The notes: generated by a model from the letters alone, not told the origin. DNA of 64,000 nt from Ancylomarina sp048268005 (GCA_048268005.1 JBLWWJ010000004.1:124001-188000), one strand, 5' to 3'; positions 16,432 to 25,564 are shown, numbered from the stretch's first letter. Numbers and translations: made by a program.

Positions 16432-16601
16432 TATGTGTGAAAATTACAGTAAGTATATGTTGCTGTTTGTAAACTTATGCAAGTACAACTGTTAGTTTTC
16501 ATTTATAAAAAGTTGATTTTAAATAGTAAATATTACCCTTTCTCTTTCTAAGAAAGCCAATACTTTCAGACTTCAACGAAAAAAAGTTAAAAACTAAGTC
16601 T

Positions 16602-17621
16602 ATGGCAAACCGACCCGTAACGATTAAAGATATTGCTGAAAAGTTAAGCATCTCAGTGTCTACAGTTTCTAGAGCATTAAAGAATAATCCTGAAATTAGC
16701 TTACAAACTCGTGAAGCAGTACAAAAACTTGCTAAAGAATTAAATTATCGACCAAATCCTTTGGCTGTTGCGCTTAAAACTCAAAAGTCAAATACGATAG
16801 GCGTTGTTGTACCGCAAATTGTAAGTTCATTTTATGCTTCGGTGGTAAAAGGTATCGAACAGGTTGCTGATGAGCATGGTTACCAGGTTTTTGTAAGTTC
16901 TTCTAATGAAAAGTTGGAGAAAGAGCAAAAGAATGTAGATGGATTCTTAAACATGAGAATGGATGGTATTATTTTATCATTGTCTCGTGCAACCAATACT
17001 TATGATCATATTCATAAAATAAAAGACATGGGCGTGCCTATTGTGTTATTCGATAGAACGTCAAAGGAACTTGATGTTTCTAAGGTTGTGGCCGATGATG
17101 CAGCTGCTGCTCATTCTGCAGTGACTCATCTTTTGGAAGGTGGTGCTAAACGTGTTGCTTTTCTGACAGGTCCGGAATATATGTTATATGGTAGAAATAG
17201 AATGCGTGGTTATAAAAAAGCATTAGCTGATAAAAATATTCCTTTGGATGAAACTTTAATTTCACGTTGTGACTTTACGGTTGACTCTGCAAAGCAAGCT
17301 ACCTTGGAACTACTTTCAAGAAGTAATCGTCCAGATGCATTTTTTGCTATAAATGATGAGTTGGCAATTGGAGCTATAATGGCGACTAAAGAATTGGGTT
17401 TTGAAATCCCTGATGAAGTTGCTATTGTTGGATTCTCCAATAGTCGTCGTTCTCGATATATGGAACCATCGATATCAACAATGGATCAAAATCCTAAGCA
17501 AGTTGGTAGAGAAGCTGCTAACTTATTATTTGAACAAATGGGAGATAAGCCTGATCACGATAAGGTAAAAGAAGCTGTCGTTCATGCTGATTTACTTATC
17601 AGAGCTTCATCTGAAAAATAA
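16602..17621 (+). CDS. LacI-family transcriptional regulator
   Basis: A 339-residue sugar-responsive regulator. The N-terminal HTH (VTIKDIAEKLSISVSTVSRAL, residues 6-26) and hinge helix (YRPNPLAVALKT) match LacI/PurR. The rest is a periplasmic-binding-protein-like core with NTIGVVVPQI, the DDAAAA segment and the dimer/ligand region DAFFAINDELAIGA. It is monocistronic, with its own promoter and a strong shared terminator. No sugar-utilisation genes are immediately adjacent, so the effector is unknown. The nearest sugar genes (22035-24231) have their own AraC-type regulator. Confidence 0.92.
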   Translation: MANRPVTIKDIAEKLSISVSTVSRALKNNPEISLQTREAVQKLAKELNYRPNPLAVALKTQKSNTIGVVVPQIVSSFYASVVKGIEQVADEHGYQVFVSSSNEKLEKEQKNVDGFLNMRMDGIILSLSRATNTYDHIHKIKDMGVPIVLFDRTSKELDVSKVVADDAAAAHSAVTHLLEGGAKRVAFLTGPEYMLYGRNRMRGYKKALADKNIPLDETLISRCDFTVDSAKQATLELLSRSNRPDAFFAINDELAIGAIMATKELGFEIPDEVAIVGFSNSRRSRYMEPSISTMDQNPKQVGREAANLLFEQMGDKPDHDKVKEAVVHADLLIRASSEK

Positions 17622-17640
17622 GAATTCAGAAAATAATATA

Positions 17641-17672
17641 AAAAAAATCCTGCCTTATGGGCAGGATTTTTT
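17641..17672. terminator. Bidirectional terminator between the LacI gene and rlmN
   Basis: AAAATCCTGCC and GGCAGGATTTT form a strong stem, flanked by A and T runs between convergent genes. Confidence 0.88.
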
Positions 17673-17690
17673 AGTATCGTAGAGTTTTGA

Positions 17691-18782
17691 TTAAAAATCT
17701 TTATTCTGTTGTTTCACCAACTCTTTAGTTGATAAAAGGCCACAGGCGGCAAAAATATCCAAGCCACGTGAGCGTCGAATAGTTGTTGTGATTCCTTTTT
17801 TATTAAGTAAATTTTTGAATTCCTCAACGGTATCTTCATCTGAGCCTAAAAGAGGAGAATTTGGTATAGGATGAAAACGAATCAAATTCATTCTGCATTT
17901 AATACCATCTAAAATCTTACACAATTCTTTTACGTGAGCAGGTGTGTCATTGATTCCTTTGAACATGATATATTCAAAAGAAACTCTTCGTTGACGACCA
18001 AAATCAAATTCACGAATCATTTTTAAAACATCCTTTACCGGATAAACGTTTTGAACCGGCATAAGTTTCTTTCTTTCATCGTCAAAAGGGGTGTGCAAAC
18101 TGACAGCTAAATGGCATTCACTTTCGTTTAAGAATGTTTTCATGCCTGGAATAATTCCGATTGTTGAAACCGTAATTCTTCGTGGGCTCATAGCCATACC
18201 GTAGTCAGCCGTCAATACTTCAAGCGATCTCATGACCTCAGGAACATTGTCGAGAGGTTCACCCATACCCATATAAACAATATTGGTAAGGTTTTTCCAT
18301 TCTGGTAGAGAGCGTACTTGATTGATGATATCACTAGCTTTAAGTTGACCTTGAAAGCCTTGTTTACCAGTCATACAAAATAAGCAGCCCATTTTACAAC
18401 CAACCTGCGATGAAACACAAAGAGTCGCTCTGTCATCATCCGGAATATAAGCCGTTTCGATAAACTGATTAGGCATATTGGTTGGGTAAAGGTATTTCTT
18501 AGTTCCATCAACAGAGCATTGTTCTTTGATTGTTGCTGTTAAACCAATATCGAAATTTTCTTTTAGGAGTGTTCTCGCTTTTAAAGATAAATTTAGCATT
18601 TCATCAATACTGGTTATTTCTTTTTTATAAAGCCAGTCAGCAATTTGTTTTGCTGTGAATTTTGGTAGTTTCAAATCTAAAACAACCTGAGTTAATTCTT
18701 CCAATGTTTTTCCTAATAGTACTTCTTTAGCCATCTGGTAATCGTAAATTTTGTTTGTGTTTGATTGAATATCAATACACAT
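17691..18782 (-). CDS. rlmN: Dual-specificity 23S rRNA/tRNA adenine-C2 methyltransferase RlmN
   Basis: Radical-SAM enzyme that methylates C2 of A2503 in 23S rRNA and A37 in some tRNAs. The cluster motif CxxxCxxC is GCKMGCLFC (Cys129, 133, 136). GMGEPLDN, STIGIIPGM and AVSLHTPFD follow, and the methyl-carrying cysteine sits in FAACGLLS near the C-terminus. The start at 18782 overlaps the preceding reductase stop as TAATG, implying coupling. An in-frame ATG at 18734 (MAKEVLLGKTLEEL) looks more like the usual family start and would shorten the protein by 16 residues. RlmN needs reducing equivalents, so pairing with a ferredoxin/flavodoxin reductase gene is suggestive, though that is inference. 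Confidence 0.94.
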   Translation of the reverse strand: MCIDIQSNTNKIYDYQMAKEVLLGKTLEELTQVVLDLKLPKFTAKQIADWLYKKEITSIDEMLNLSLKARTLLKENFDIGLTATIKEQCSVDGTKKYLYPTNMPNQFIETAYIPDDDRATLCVSSQVGCKMGCLFCMTGKQGFQGQLKASDIINQVRSLPEWKNLTNIVYMGMGEPLDNVPEVMRSLEVLTADYGMAMSPRRITVSTIGIIPGMKTFLNESECHLAVSLHTPFDDERKKLMPVQNVYPVKDVLKMIREFDFGRQRRVSFEYIMFKGINDTPAHVKELCKILDGIKCRMNLIRFHPIPNSPLLGSDEDTVEEFKNLLNKKGITTTIRRSRGLDIFAACGLLSTKELVKQQNKDF

Positions 18783-19453
18783 TAAAAGTAAATTTCCGCA
18801 ACAATCTTATTAAAAGCTACGCCTTTGTCTATCAGTAAATCTCTGACTTCGACAACCATCTCTGGACTTCCGCAAAGGAAATATCTGCAATCTTCCGGGA
18901 AAACCTCAATATCCTGCAAATATCGGGTTAATCTTCCATTATACAAACCGTCTCCAACTTCTTGAGAGCAGCAACGAATATAGTTGCCCTTAAGAACAGG
19001 TCGAAACTCTTTTTCAAAAAAGAAAGAATGAGTGAAACGACCTCCATGAATAAGCGTTTTGTCAGTTTTTAAACCCGAGCGAAACATGGATGCAAAGGGT
19101 GCAATTCCTGTTCCTGAGGCAATCCACCAAGCAGGACTTTCGTCATCAATAAAATCACCATCAGGAGGAGTCATATATATGGTAGATCCATCTTTGTGTT
19201 CACTTAGTCTGGGCGTTAGCCAGCCATCGTCTTTCACATTGTAAAGAACCTGAATTGTGTTATCATTTGCGCCGCTGGCAATGGTATACAGCCTTGGGGC
19301 AACATCCATATCAGTGGTAATACCAATGTATTGACCGGCTTGAAAATCTAAGTTTCGTTTAATTTTAAGAACAAAAACGCCAGGAGCGATTTCTCTATTC
19401 GATACAACGGTGCTTTCTGTAAGCTTTTGTTTTGTTTTTATATCTGTTGGCAT
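18782..19453 (-). CDS. Ferredoxin/flavodoxin-NADP+ reductase family protein
   Basis: A 223-residue FAD-dependent reductase. The FAD domain has the RLYTIAS motif (about residue 74) for FAD binding, preceded by FQAGQYIGI. The NAD(P) domain has IASGTGIAPFASM (about residues 130-142) and CGSPEMV. The C-terminal aromatic, Phe223 in AEIYF, resembles the stacking residue of bacterial-type FNR enzymes. There is no [2Fe-2S] domain, so it should pass electrons between NADPH and a separate ferredoxin or flavodoxin. It is the first gene of an operon with rlmN (TAATG overlap) and has a -7 element TATCTTTG 47 bases upstream. Confidence 0.85.
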   Translation of the reverse strand: MPTDIKTKQKLTESTVVSNREIAPGVFVLKIKRNLDFQAGQYIGITTDMDVAPRLYTIASGANDNTIQVLYNVKDDGWLTPRLSEHKDGSTIYMTPPDGDFIDDESPAWWIASGTGIAPFASMFRSGLKTDKTLIHGGRFTHSFFFEKEFRPVLKGNYIRCCSQEVGDGLYNGRLTRYLQDIEVFPEDCRYFLCGSPEMVVEVRDLLIDKGVAFNKIVAEIYF

Positions 19454-19499
19454 ACGCTTTATGTAGATAAGGTAGTTACAATCTATTACTTGTTTAATA

Positions 19500-19507
19500 C
19501 AAAGATA
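19500..19507 (-). promoter_or_regulatory. -7 element of the reductase-rlmN operon
   Basis: Minus-strand TATCTTTG about 47 bases before the ATG. No good -33 TTG is present. Confidence 0.5.
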
Positions 19508-19736
19508 ATATAATTTAGAAGATGTCTAAATAGTAGTTTGTGAATATTAAAAAACTTAGCTGCTAGGTGGCTGATTTCATATAAAATATTTTCAAAATTT
19601 AGATTTTGATTCCGAGAAAGAAAATATTTGATCTGGAACTGTAACTATATGTTTACTTGTTGCGTCATATGTAGTGTTAGGTTGCTTTATAAAGGAGTGC
19701 CTAATTCTAAATGTAACACGAACTAAATCGATAGAT

Positions 19737-20720
19737 ATGAAAATCAGAAAGATGAATTTGAAACAATTAATTTTCCTTGTGGGAATACTTTTTATACCAT
19801 TTTATGGTAGTTCACAAACCATATATGCTGAAGCAGATGCTAATTATGATGGAATTAATAGGGTTGAAATTCAAGGTCGGTTTGCAGATGTGAAGATTTT
19901 GGGTACAGATGATGATGACGTAGATTTTAAAGGAATAATCAGAGGAAAATTAAGGGGAAGTAAGGATTTTGAAATCAAACATAGCAAGGAAGGTTCGGTT
20001 TTAAAGGTTTGGATAGAAGCTCCAAGATCTATTATGGGTAGGTTTGAAGCTCAATTGAGTTTTAAAGTACCTTATTCGATGGATATCGATATTACCAATT
20101 CATCCGGGGATATTTATATTGAAGAAATCCTTGCTGATCAGATGAAATTAAAAGCGACTTCTGGGGATATTGAGCTTAAGAATATTGAAACAGTTTTAAC
20201 AACAACGACGACATCAGGCGATTTAGACATTAATTACTTGAAAGGAGCTATCTCTGCTGTTTCAACTTCAGGTGATCAAAAATTTCATCATATCAGAGCT
20301 GTCATTTCGACCAGAGCAACCTCTGGAGACTTTTCTTTTTACGATGTTATAGGTGATCTGAGTACTAGAACAACTTCAGGTGATTTGCAGTTTGAAGATA
20401 TTGATGGACGTATTTCAAATGTTTCTACATCTGGAAATATAAACATAGATAATGCTAAAACGATTCTTGATCTTCATACGACTTCAGGTGATATACGTGG
20501 TGATGGCATTGAACTGCTTGGAGATTCAAAATTCAAATCAACTTCGGGGGATGTTTCAATGGATTTTGTTAATGATATAGACGGTATGAGCTTTGATTTA
20601 AGAGCTTCTTCCGGAGATTTAAGAGCTGGAAATCGTTCTGCGGATAAAAAGCTTTATATGAAACATGGCGATATTTGGGTTTATGGACAAAGTAGTTCTG
20701 GAGATCAAAATTATCGTTAA
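19737..20720 (+). CDS. Secreted DUF4097-type beta-repeat protein
   Basis: A 327-residue protein with an N-terminal signal peptide ending near YGSSQ. From about residue 115 it carries some eleven repeats of roughly 18-20 residues, each with a TSGD or SSGD turn (SSGDIYIEEI, TSGDIELKNI, TSGDLDINYL and so on, one reading TSGN). This is the DUF4097 pattern, expected to form a stacked beta-helix-like sheet. Function is unknown; related proteins are often considered surface or adhesin-like. I chose the ATG at 19737, which directly precedes the basic signal-peptide start (MKIRKMNLK). There is no type IX sorting domain and no lipobox, so it is likely periplasmic or outer-membrane-associated. Confidence 0.85.
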   Translation: MKIRKMNLKQLIFLVGILFIPFYGSSQTIYAEADANYDGINRVEIQGRFADVKILGTDDDDVDFKGIIRGKLRGSKDFEIKHSKEGSVLKVWIEAPRSIMGRFEAQLSFKVPYSMDIDITNSSGDIYIEEILADQMKLKATSGDIELKNIETVLTTTTTSGDLDINYLKGAISAVSTSGDQKFHHIRAVISTRATSGDFSFYDVIGDLSTRTTSGDLQFEDIDGRISNVSTSGNINIDNAKTILDLHTTSGDIRGDGIELLGDSKFKSTSGDVSMDFVNDIDGMSFDLRASSGDLRAGNRSADKKLYMKHGDIWVYGQSSSGDQNYR

Positions 20721-20739
20721 GATATTATAATTTGATTTG

Positions 20740-20755
20740 TGTACGATTTTGAACA
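20740..20755. promoter_or_regulatory. Activator-site-like palindrome in an intergenic region
   Basis: TGTACGATTTTGAACA closely matches the two palindromes upstream of the sigma-54 activator gene (56415-56430 and 56468-56483). A second CGAACA half-site follows at 20772-20777. No sigma-54 promoter is visible nearby. Confidence 0.4.
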
Positions 20756-20968
20756 CTGATTGTGACGAAGTCGAACACTTTTAGTGATGCAAGATTTAAT
20801 GAAAATAATCTTGAGCCTTGTTAACTAGTACTTTGGCCTTTTTGGTCTGGTTGTTGGTTAACGTATATGGAACCATAGCTCATAAGAGGATAATCCCTTT
20901 ATTGACTTTGGGAGTGGTGTCCCAAATGATGGTTTTAATAGTATAATTAATTGGTTTTCTTTGAAAGT

Positions 20969-21003
20969 GGCTGTTGACTTTTGTCAGCAGCCTCTTCTTT
21001 TTT
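20969..21003 (+). terminator. Terminator facing the DUF4097 gene
   Basis: GGCTGTTGAC-TTTT-GTCAGCAGCC stem with one G-T pair, followed by TCTTCTTTTTT. It lies 250 bases past the DUF4097 stop. Confidence 0.7.
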
Positions 21004-21880
21004 ATAAAGAAGAATTGGTATTGCTTTGTTTTTTTACTTCTTGTGGTGTATGTCCTGTGTATGACTTAAACTGCTTGTTAAAATAAGAGGGGCTGTTAAA
21101 ACCACATTCATAAGCAATTTGAGCCATGCTGAGTTTTCCATCAACTAAAAGCTTCTTAGCATAGTTTATCCTCATTTCATTTAAAAACTCGGAGAAGGTT
21201 TTGTTGGTTTTTGATTTCATGAATCGACAAAATGCTGTTTTACTTAGGTTTGCAACCTTAGCAGCAGACTCTAAATCTATCTTTTGCTGGAAATTTTTAC
21301 TCACATACTCATAGATTTGATACAACTTTTGGTTACTGGAATGCTTAAAACTTTCGACAAATGCTTCAGAAGCTAGCACACTTAACTCTTCAGACTTAGA
21401 TAATACGTTCAGTATTTTTAGGAGTAGAATGATTCGTTCAGATCCTTTTGATTCATGTAAATCCGCAAAAAGTTTAATCAAGCTAGTTTTTGTTTTACCA
21501 TGAATACGAAAGCCTTGTCCCGAGTTCTTTAGAAAGAACTTAACTTTATGAAATTCGGGTAAATCCAACAAGCTCTCACCTAATATCTCTTTTTTGAAAT
21601 GGATGACCTTTGCCGTGACAGATAAATCTGGATTCTTTTGATAGTAGGCACCCTCATTTTTCATGACATGAGGGATGTTTGGTCCCAAAAAAATCATGTC
21701 CCCATCTTTAAATTTATCTATACAATCACCTACGATAAGCGTCCCCTGACTTTTTTCGATATAGATTAGTTCATACTCTGGGTGATAATGCCATGGAACA
21801 ACAATATGAGGCAAGATATCAATCTTCGAACGGAAAGAATGATGGGTTGTTAAGGAAACTTCTTCAAGAAATAGAGCCAT
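21002..21880 (-). CDS. AraC-family regulator with N-terminal cupin domain
   Basis: A 292-residue regulator. The N-terminal cupin (VVPWHYHPEYELIYIEKSQGTLIVGD, residues 27-52, and GDMIFLGPNIPHVM) should bind a small effector. The C-terminal double HTH has the AraC signature MAQIAYECGFNSPSYFNKQFKSYTGHTPQEVKK split across residues 248-285. It is transcribed divergently from a FucP-family sugar transporter and ROK kinase, so those genes are its probable targets and a sugar its probable effector. A -7 element (TATATTTG) lies 64 bases upstream of the start. TTGCAC and GTGCAA arms in the divergent spacer could be part of an operator. Confidence 0.9.
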   Translation of the reverse strand: MALFLEEVSLTTHHSFRSKIDILPHIVVPWHYHPEYELIYIEKSQGTLIVGDCIDKFKDGDMIFLGPNIPHVMKNEGAYYQKNPDLSVTAKVIHFKKEILGESLLDLPEFHKVKFFLKNSGQGFRIHGKTKTSLIKLFADLHESKGSERIILLLKILNVLSKSEELSVLASEAFVESFKHSSNQKLYQIYEYVSKNFQQKIDLESAAKVANLSKTAFCRFMKSKTNKTFSEFLNEMRINYAKKLLVDGKLSMAQIAYECGFNSPSYFNKQFKSYTGHTPQEVKKQSNTNSSL

Positions 21881-21943
21881 GATTAATAATTAAATGAAAT
21901 TGCACATAATTATTGTTGTTTGGTATGTGTTACTGGTTTGGTG

Positions 21944-21951
21944 CAAATATA
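21944..21951 (-). promoter_or_regulatory. -7 element of the AraC-family gene
   Basis: Minus-strand TATATTTG, overlapped by GTGCAA (21941-21946), which is the inverted mate of TTGCAC at 21900-21905. Confidence 0.45.
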
Positions 21952-22034
21952 GTGTTATTAAATGGTAAAATACTAGCATATTTCTTTTTACAATTATTGA
22001 AGCTTTGTCGGGAAGAAATTTTAAAACTAACATT

Positions 22035-23267
22035 ATGGCATCAATAAGTACAGAAACGAATAAGGCAAGTAGTCTAGCTATTAATAAGGCTATGAATTTT
22101 AAGGCTGCATTAGGATTACTGACATCATTATTTTTCATGTGGGGTTTTTTAACCTGTATGAATGATATATTAATTCCGCATTTAAAGGGATTGTTTAACC
22201 TTACTTTCACTCAGGCCATGTTGGTTAATTCCACATTTTTTGGTGCTTATTTCCTGATGTCATTGCCTGCTGGGCATATTATAGGTAGAATTGGTTACAA
22301 GAACGGAATCGTTTTAGGTTTAGCGGTAGCTGCCTTGGGAGCCGCTTTATTTTACCCGGCGGCATCAATTCTGTCTTACGGATTTTTCCTTTTTGCGTTC
22401 TTCGTTTTAGCTTCAGGAATTGTTATTCTTCAAGTGGCAGCTAATCCTTTTGTTGCTGAGTTAGGTAGTCCAGAGACGGCATCAAGCCGATTGAATTTGA
22501 CACAAGGTTTTAATAGTTTAGGTACAACGGTTGCTCCAATGTTCGGAGCCTATTTAATATTAGATAATAATAGTGACGATTTGGTAAGCCAGGCTTCTGC
22601 GGTCCAAATGCCTTATATTGGTTTGGCTGTGGCATTAGGACTAATCGCATTGGTATTTGCTTTTATAAAGCTACCAAAGATTATAGATGCTGAGGAGCAA
22701 AAAGCAGAAGGATCCGCCTGGCGTCATTCTCATTTGGTTTTGGGAGCACTTGCCATATTTATGTATGTAGGAGCTGAAGTTTCTATTGGTAGTGCACTTG
22801 TAAGCTATTTGGGTAGTGATGGTCTAAACTTGTTTGGTGAAGCCCAGGCGGCCGGCTATGTTTCCATTTTTTGGGGTGGAGCAATGGTCGGAAGGTTTAT
22901 CGGATCAGCTATTATGCACAAAATTCCCTCAAACAAATTATTGGCTTTAAATGCTACAATGGTTGTCATTCTTGTTCTAATTAGTATGATGACAGAAGGT
23001 TATGTCGCATTGTGGAGTATTGTCTTAGTAGGTCTGTTTAATTCAATCATGTTTCCTACTATCTTTACGCTCGCTATTGATGGTTTGGGAAAGCATACCA
23101 GTCAAGGTTCAGGTATTTTATGTTTAGCTATTGTAGGAGGTGCGATTGTTCCTTTATTAATGGGGGTTTTGGCTGATAGTTTTGGTATTCAAAACTCATT
23201 TATTATTACCGTTTTGTGTTATGCATATATCTTTTATTATGCTGTAAAAGGATTCAAACACAATTAA
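22035..23267 (+). CDS. FucP/GluP-family sugar:H+ symporter (MFS)
   Basis: A 410-residue major facilitator with twelve predicted membrane helices. The first helix region FKAALGLLTSLFFMWGFLTCMNDILIPHLK is highly characteristic of the FucP family (glucose/galactose, fucose and N-acetylglucosamine transporters of Bacteroidota). GAYFLMSLPAGHIIGRIGYKNG contains the family's loop motif between helices 2 and 3. I start at the ATG at 22035; a TTG at 22005 would add ten residues. It is followed 10 bases later by a ROK sugar kinase and divergent from a cupin-AraC regulator. The set reads as uptake, phosphorylation and control for one hexose, most simply glucose, which is inference. Confidence 0.88.
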   Translation: MASISTETNKASSLAINKAMNFKAALGLLTSLFFMWGFLTCMNDILIPHLKGLFNLTFTQAMLVNSTFFGAYFLMSLPAGHIIGRIGYKNGIVLGLAVAALGAALFYPAASILSYGFFLFAFFVLASGIVILQVAANPFVAELGSPETASSRLNLTQGFNSLGTTVAPMFGAYLILDNNSDDLVSQASAVQMPYIGLAVALGLIALVFAFIKLPKIIDAEEQKAEGSAWRHSHLVLGALAIFMYVGAEVSIGSALVSYLGSDGLNLFGEAQAAGYVSIFWGGAMVGRFIGSAIMHKIPSNKLLALNATMVVILVLISMMTEGYVALWSIVLVGLFNSIMFPTIFTLAIDGLGKHTSQGSGILCLAIVGGAIVPLLMGVLADSFGIQNSFIITVLCYAYIFYYAVKGFKHN

Positions 23268-23277
23268 TTATATTCGA

Positions 23278-24231
23278 ATGAAAGAAGTTGCATTAGGAAT
23301 TGATATTGGAGGAACCAACACTGTTTTTGGTTTTATTGATAAAGAAGGAATTTGTATTGCTGAAGGTACACTTCCTACTCAAAAGCATGCTGATGTTGAG
23401 GATTATATAGATGAGTTATTTCAGATGATTGAAACTGAAAAAAAACAATTGTCTTATGATATCGATATTAAAGGTATTGGGATTGGTGCACCCAATGCGA
23501 GCTATTATACAGGAACCATTGAGGATGCGGCAAATTTACGTTGGAAGGGGAGTATTCCTTTAACTACAATTGTTCAAAAGAGATTGGATGTCCCCGTTTA
23601 TATTACCAATGATGCTAATGCAGCTGCCATGGGAGAAAAAGTTTTTGGTGCTGCTCGTGATATGAATAATTTTATGGTGATTACCCTTGGTACCGGATTA
23701 GGTAGTGGGATTTTTGCTAATGGAGATGTCCTTCATGGCCACGATGGTTTCGCTGGTGAAGTGGGACATATGATTGTACGTAAAAGTGGACGCGAGTGTG
23801 GTTGCGGACGAAAAGGTTGTTTAGAAACTTATGTTTCGGCTACTGGAGTGAAAAGATCGGTATATAAGCTATTGGCCAGACATAATGGCGATAGTGAATT
23901 AAGAGATATACCCTTTAATAAATTAACGGCTAAAATGGTTGCTGAAGCTGCAGAGCGTGGCGATGAAGTAGCAAAAGAAACCTTTACTTACACGGCTACT
24001 GTTTTGGGTGAAGTACTGGCTAATGTGGTTGCTGTTACGAGTCCTGAGGCTATTTTTCTTTTTGGAGGATTAACAAAGGCAGGGGACATATTATTTGACC
24101 CGGTTAGAGAAACTCTAGAGAAAAATCTCTTGTCGATATATACAAATAAAATTAGAGTACTTCCTTCTGGATTAAAGGATAATGCAGCCGTATTAGGCTC
24201 TGCTGCCTTGGTGTGGAATAAGTTAGGCTAA
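23278..24231 (+). CDS. ROK-family sugar kinase (probable glucokinase)
   Basis: A 317-residue kinase of the ASKHA fold. The phosphate-binding loop is GIDIGGTNTVFGF (residues 7-19), the catalytic Asp lies in ITNDANAAA (about residue 106), and the second phosphate loop is TLGTGLGSGI. The ROK zinc site has EVGH and CGCGRKGCLETY (about residues 178-189). It has no N-terminal HTH, so it is an enzyme rather than a ROK repressor. It is the second gene of a two-gene operon with the FucP-family transporter. Substrate is probably glucose or an amino sugar imported by that transporter; sequence motifs alone do not decide. Confidence 0.88.
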   Translation: MKEVALGIDIGGTNTVFGFIDKEGICIAEGTLPTQKHADVEDYIDELFQMIETEKKQLSYDIDIKGIGIGAPNASYYTGTIEDAANLRWKGSIPLTTIVQKRLDVPVYITNDANAAAMGEKVFGAARDMNNFMVITLGTGLGSGIFANGDVLHGHDGFAGEVGHMIVRKSGRECGCGRKGCLETYVSATGVKRSVYKLLARHNGDSELRDIPFNKLTAKMVAEAAERGDEVAKETFTYTATVLGEVLANVVAVTSPEAIFLFGGLTKAGDILFDPVRETLEKNLLSIYTNKIRVLPSGLKDNAAVLGSAALVWNKLG

Positions 24232-24263
24232 AGATTTAAGATAGCACTTTACGTGTCATAAAG

Positions 24264-24304
24264 AAGCTCCATTTCATTGTATAATGAGATGGAGCTTTTT
24301 TTAA
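24264..24304. terminator. Bidirectional terminator between the ROK kinase and the flippase-like gene
   Basis: AAGCTCCATTTCATT and AATGAGATGGAGCTT pair with one wobble around a 4-nt loop and end in a T run, overlapping the convergent stop at 24301. Confidence 0.88.
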
Positions 24305-25365
24305 AAGTTTTTCTTGATCCATTTTGGTAGCATATACATGCCGATAAACAAATAAGGGTAGTAGGAAATTAAACGCCAGATTAACGCGAGTGTGATAGTG
24401 AGTCCTGCTTCAGGTATAAAATCTCCCAGATACTGTGTAAAGACCCATTCTGAAAAGCCACTTCCCCCAGGCGTAGGGCTTATTAGCATCATGATCCACA
24501 TGATAAGTTGGCGAGCAAATATCATGATATGATCCAGTGTGTTATAATCGCAACACCAAAAGGCTAATAAAATTGAATTTACAACCCAGTAACGCGCAGT
24601 CCAGGAACAGAAACTTGCGAAAAAGGCCTTCATCCAAAATTTATAGCTTTTATTTTTCAAATCTTTAGAACTTTCAATAATATCGGTTCCTGTCTGATTA
24701 GCCCCTTGTTTCCATTTTCTAAGTATTGGTAATTTGAATATCCACAATAGCAACCATTTCAACCCACGCGGATTTTTGAAAAGTCCATAACTCAATACAA
24801 TTAAATAGGCTAGTTTTAGCAGGTAGGCGCCAAGAACTAATAGTATTAGAGAAGATGCAAGTGAAGATGTATTTTCAGCATCAAGTAAAAAAAGTTGTTG
24901 CCAATCCAGAACAAGAAGAATAAGAGGCAGCATGATGATGAAATAAAGTTCGTCGAGGAAAGAGGTCGCCATGACAACAGCTGAACTTTTTCCCAAACTT
25001 AAACCTTCTTTATTTAGGTATAGAATAGCAAAAGAAGTTCCTCCAATTGCTGATGGCGTAACAGCAGATGTAAATTCCCAAAGCATTATGATACGGAATG
25101 TCTTTCGCCATGAGAATTCTTTTTCAGTTAATATTCTCAATCTTGCCATATAGCCGAAATCACGAAGTGCCATCATTAAGAGTGCTACAATGATTCCTGC
25201 AAGTGTAAGCCAGGAAAATTCGACTAAATCAAAAGTGCCGGGCTTGAAATCTTTTACAAGCAAATAAATAATTACCACAAAACCAATCAAAATAGGCCAA
25301 ATCACACGTTGAGGGCGTATGGCTTTGAGTAATTTCTTTTGATTCGTGATATTATTTTGCTCCAT
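24301..25365 (-). CDS. Lysylphosphatidylglycerol synthase TM-region/UPF0104 (YbhN-like) membrane protein
   Basis: A 354-residue integral membrane protein with seven to eight predicted helices. The family motifs are WEFTSAVTPSAIGGTSFAI (about residues 95-113) and ISPTPGGSGFSEWVF (about residues 294-308), typical of the flippase-like LPG_synthase_TM domain. The C-terminal soluble aminoacyl-transfer domain of MprF is absent, so it is not a lipid-lysylating enzyme. A role in moving a lipid or lipid-linked molecule across the membrane is suggested by the family only. It is monocistronic, with convergent neighbours at the 3' end. Confidence 0.82.
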   Translation of the reverse strand: MEQNNITNQKKLLKAIRPQRVIWPILIGFVVIIYLLVKDFKPGTFDLVEFSWLTLAGIIVALLMMALRDFGYMARLRILTEKEFSWRKTFRIIMLWEFTSAVTPSAIGGTSFAILYLNKEGLSLGKSSAVVMATSFLDELYFIIMLPLILLVLDWQQLFLLDAENTSSLASSLILLVLGAYLLKLAYLIVLSYGLFKNPRGLKWLLLWIFKLPILRKWKQGANQTGTDIIESSKDLKNKSYKFWMKAFFASFCSWTARYWVVNSILLAFWCCDYNTLDHIMIFARQLIMWIMMLISPTPGGSGFSEWVFTQYLGDFIPEAGLTITLALIWRLISYYPYLFIGMYMLPKWIKKNF

Positions 25366-25520
25366 TGGATAGATTCTATTCTAATTTTTGATGAAATCCG
25401 GATTTGACTTTCAAACTTAATCATTAATTATAAAAAGTCTAGGAGACAATGGCTTAATTTTTATGATTTTATGATTAGGAATTTAAACAATATAGATTCT
25501 TTAGTTATAATAAAACAGGC

Positions 25521-25564
25521 AAAAAAAATCCTCTGTAACTTTATATTGAAGTTACAGAGGATTA
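25521..25564 (-). terminator. Rho-independent terminator of purA
   Basis: AATCCTCTGTAACTT and AAGTTACAGAGGATT form a perfect 15-bp stem. On the minus strand it is followed by eight T. It lies 61 bases past the purA stop. Confidence 0.9.

Noticed and set aside
21890..22210. Reverse-strand reading overlapping the sugar transporter start
   Set aside because: It lies antisense to the transporter's first helices and across the divergent spacer; likely noise.
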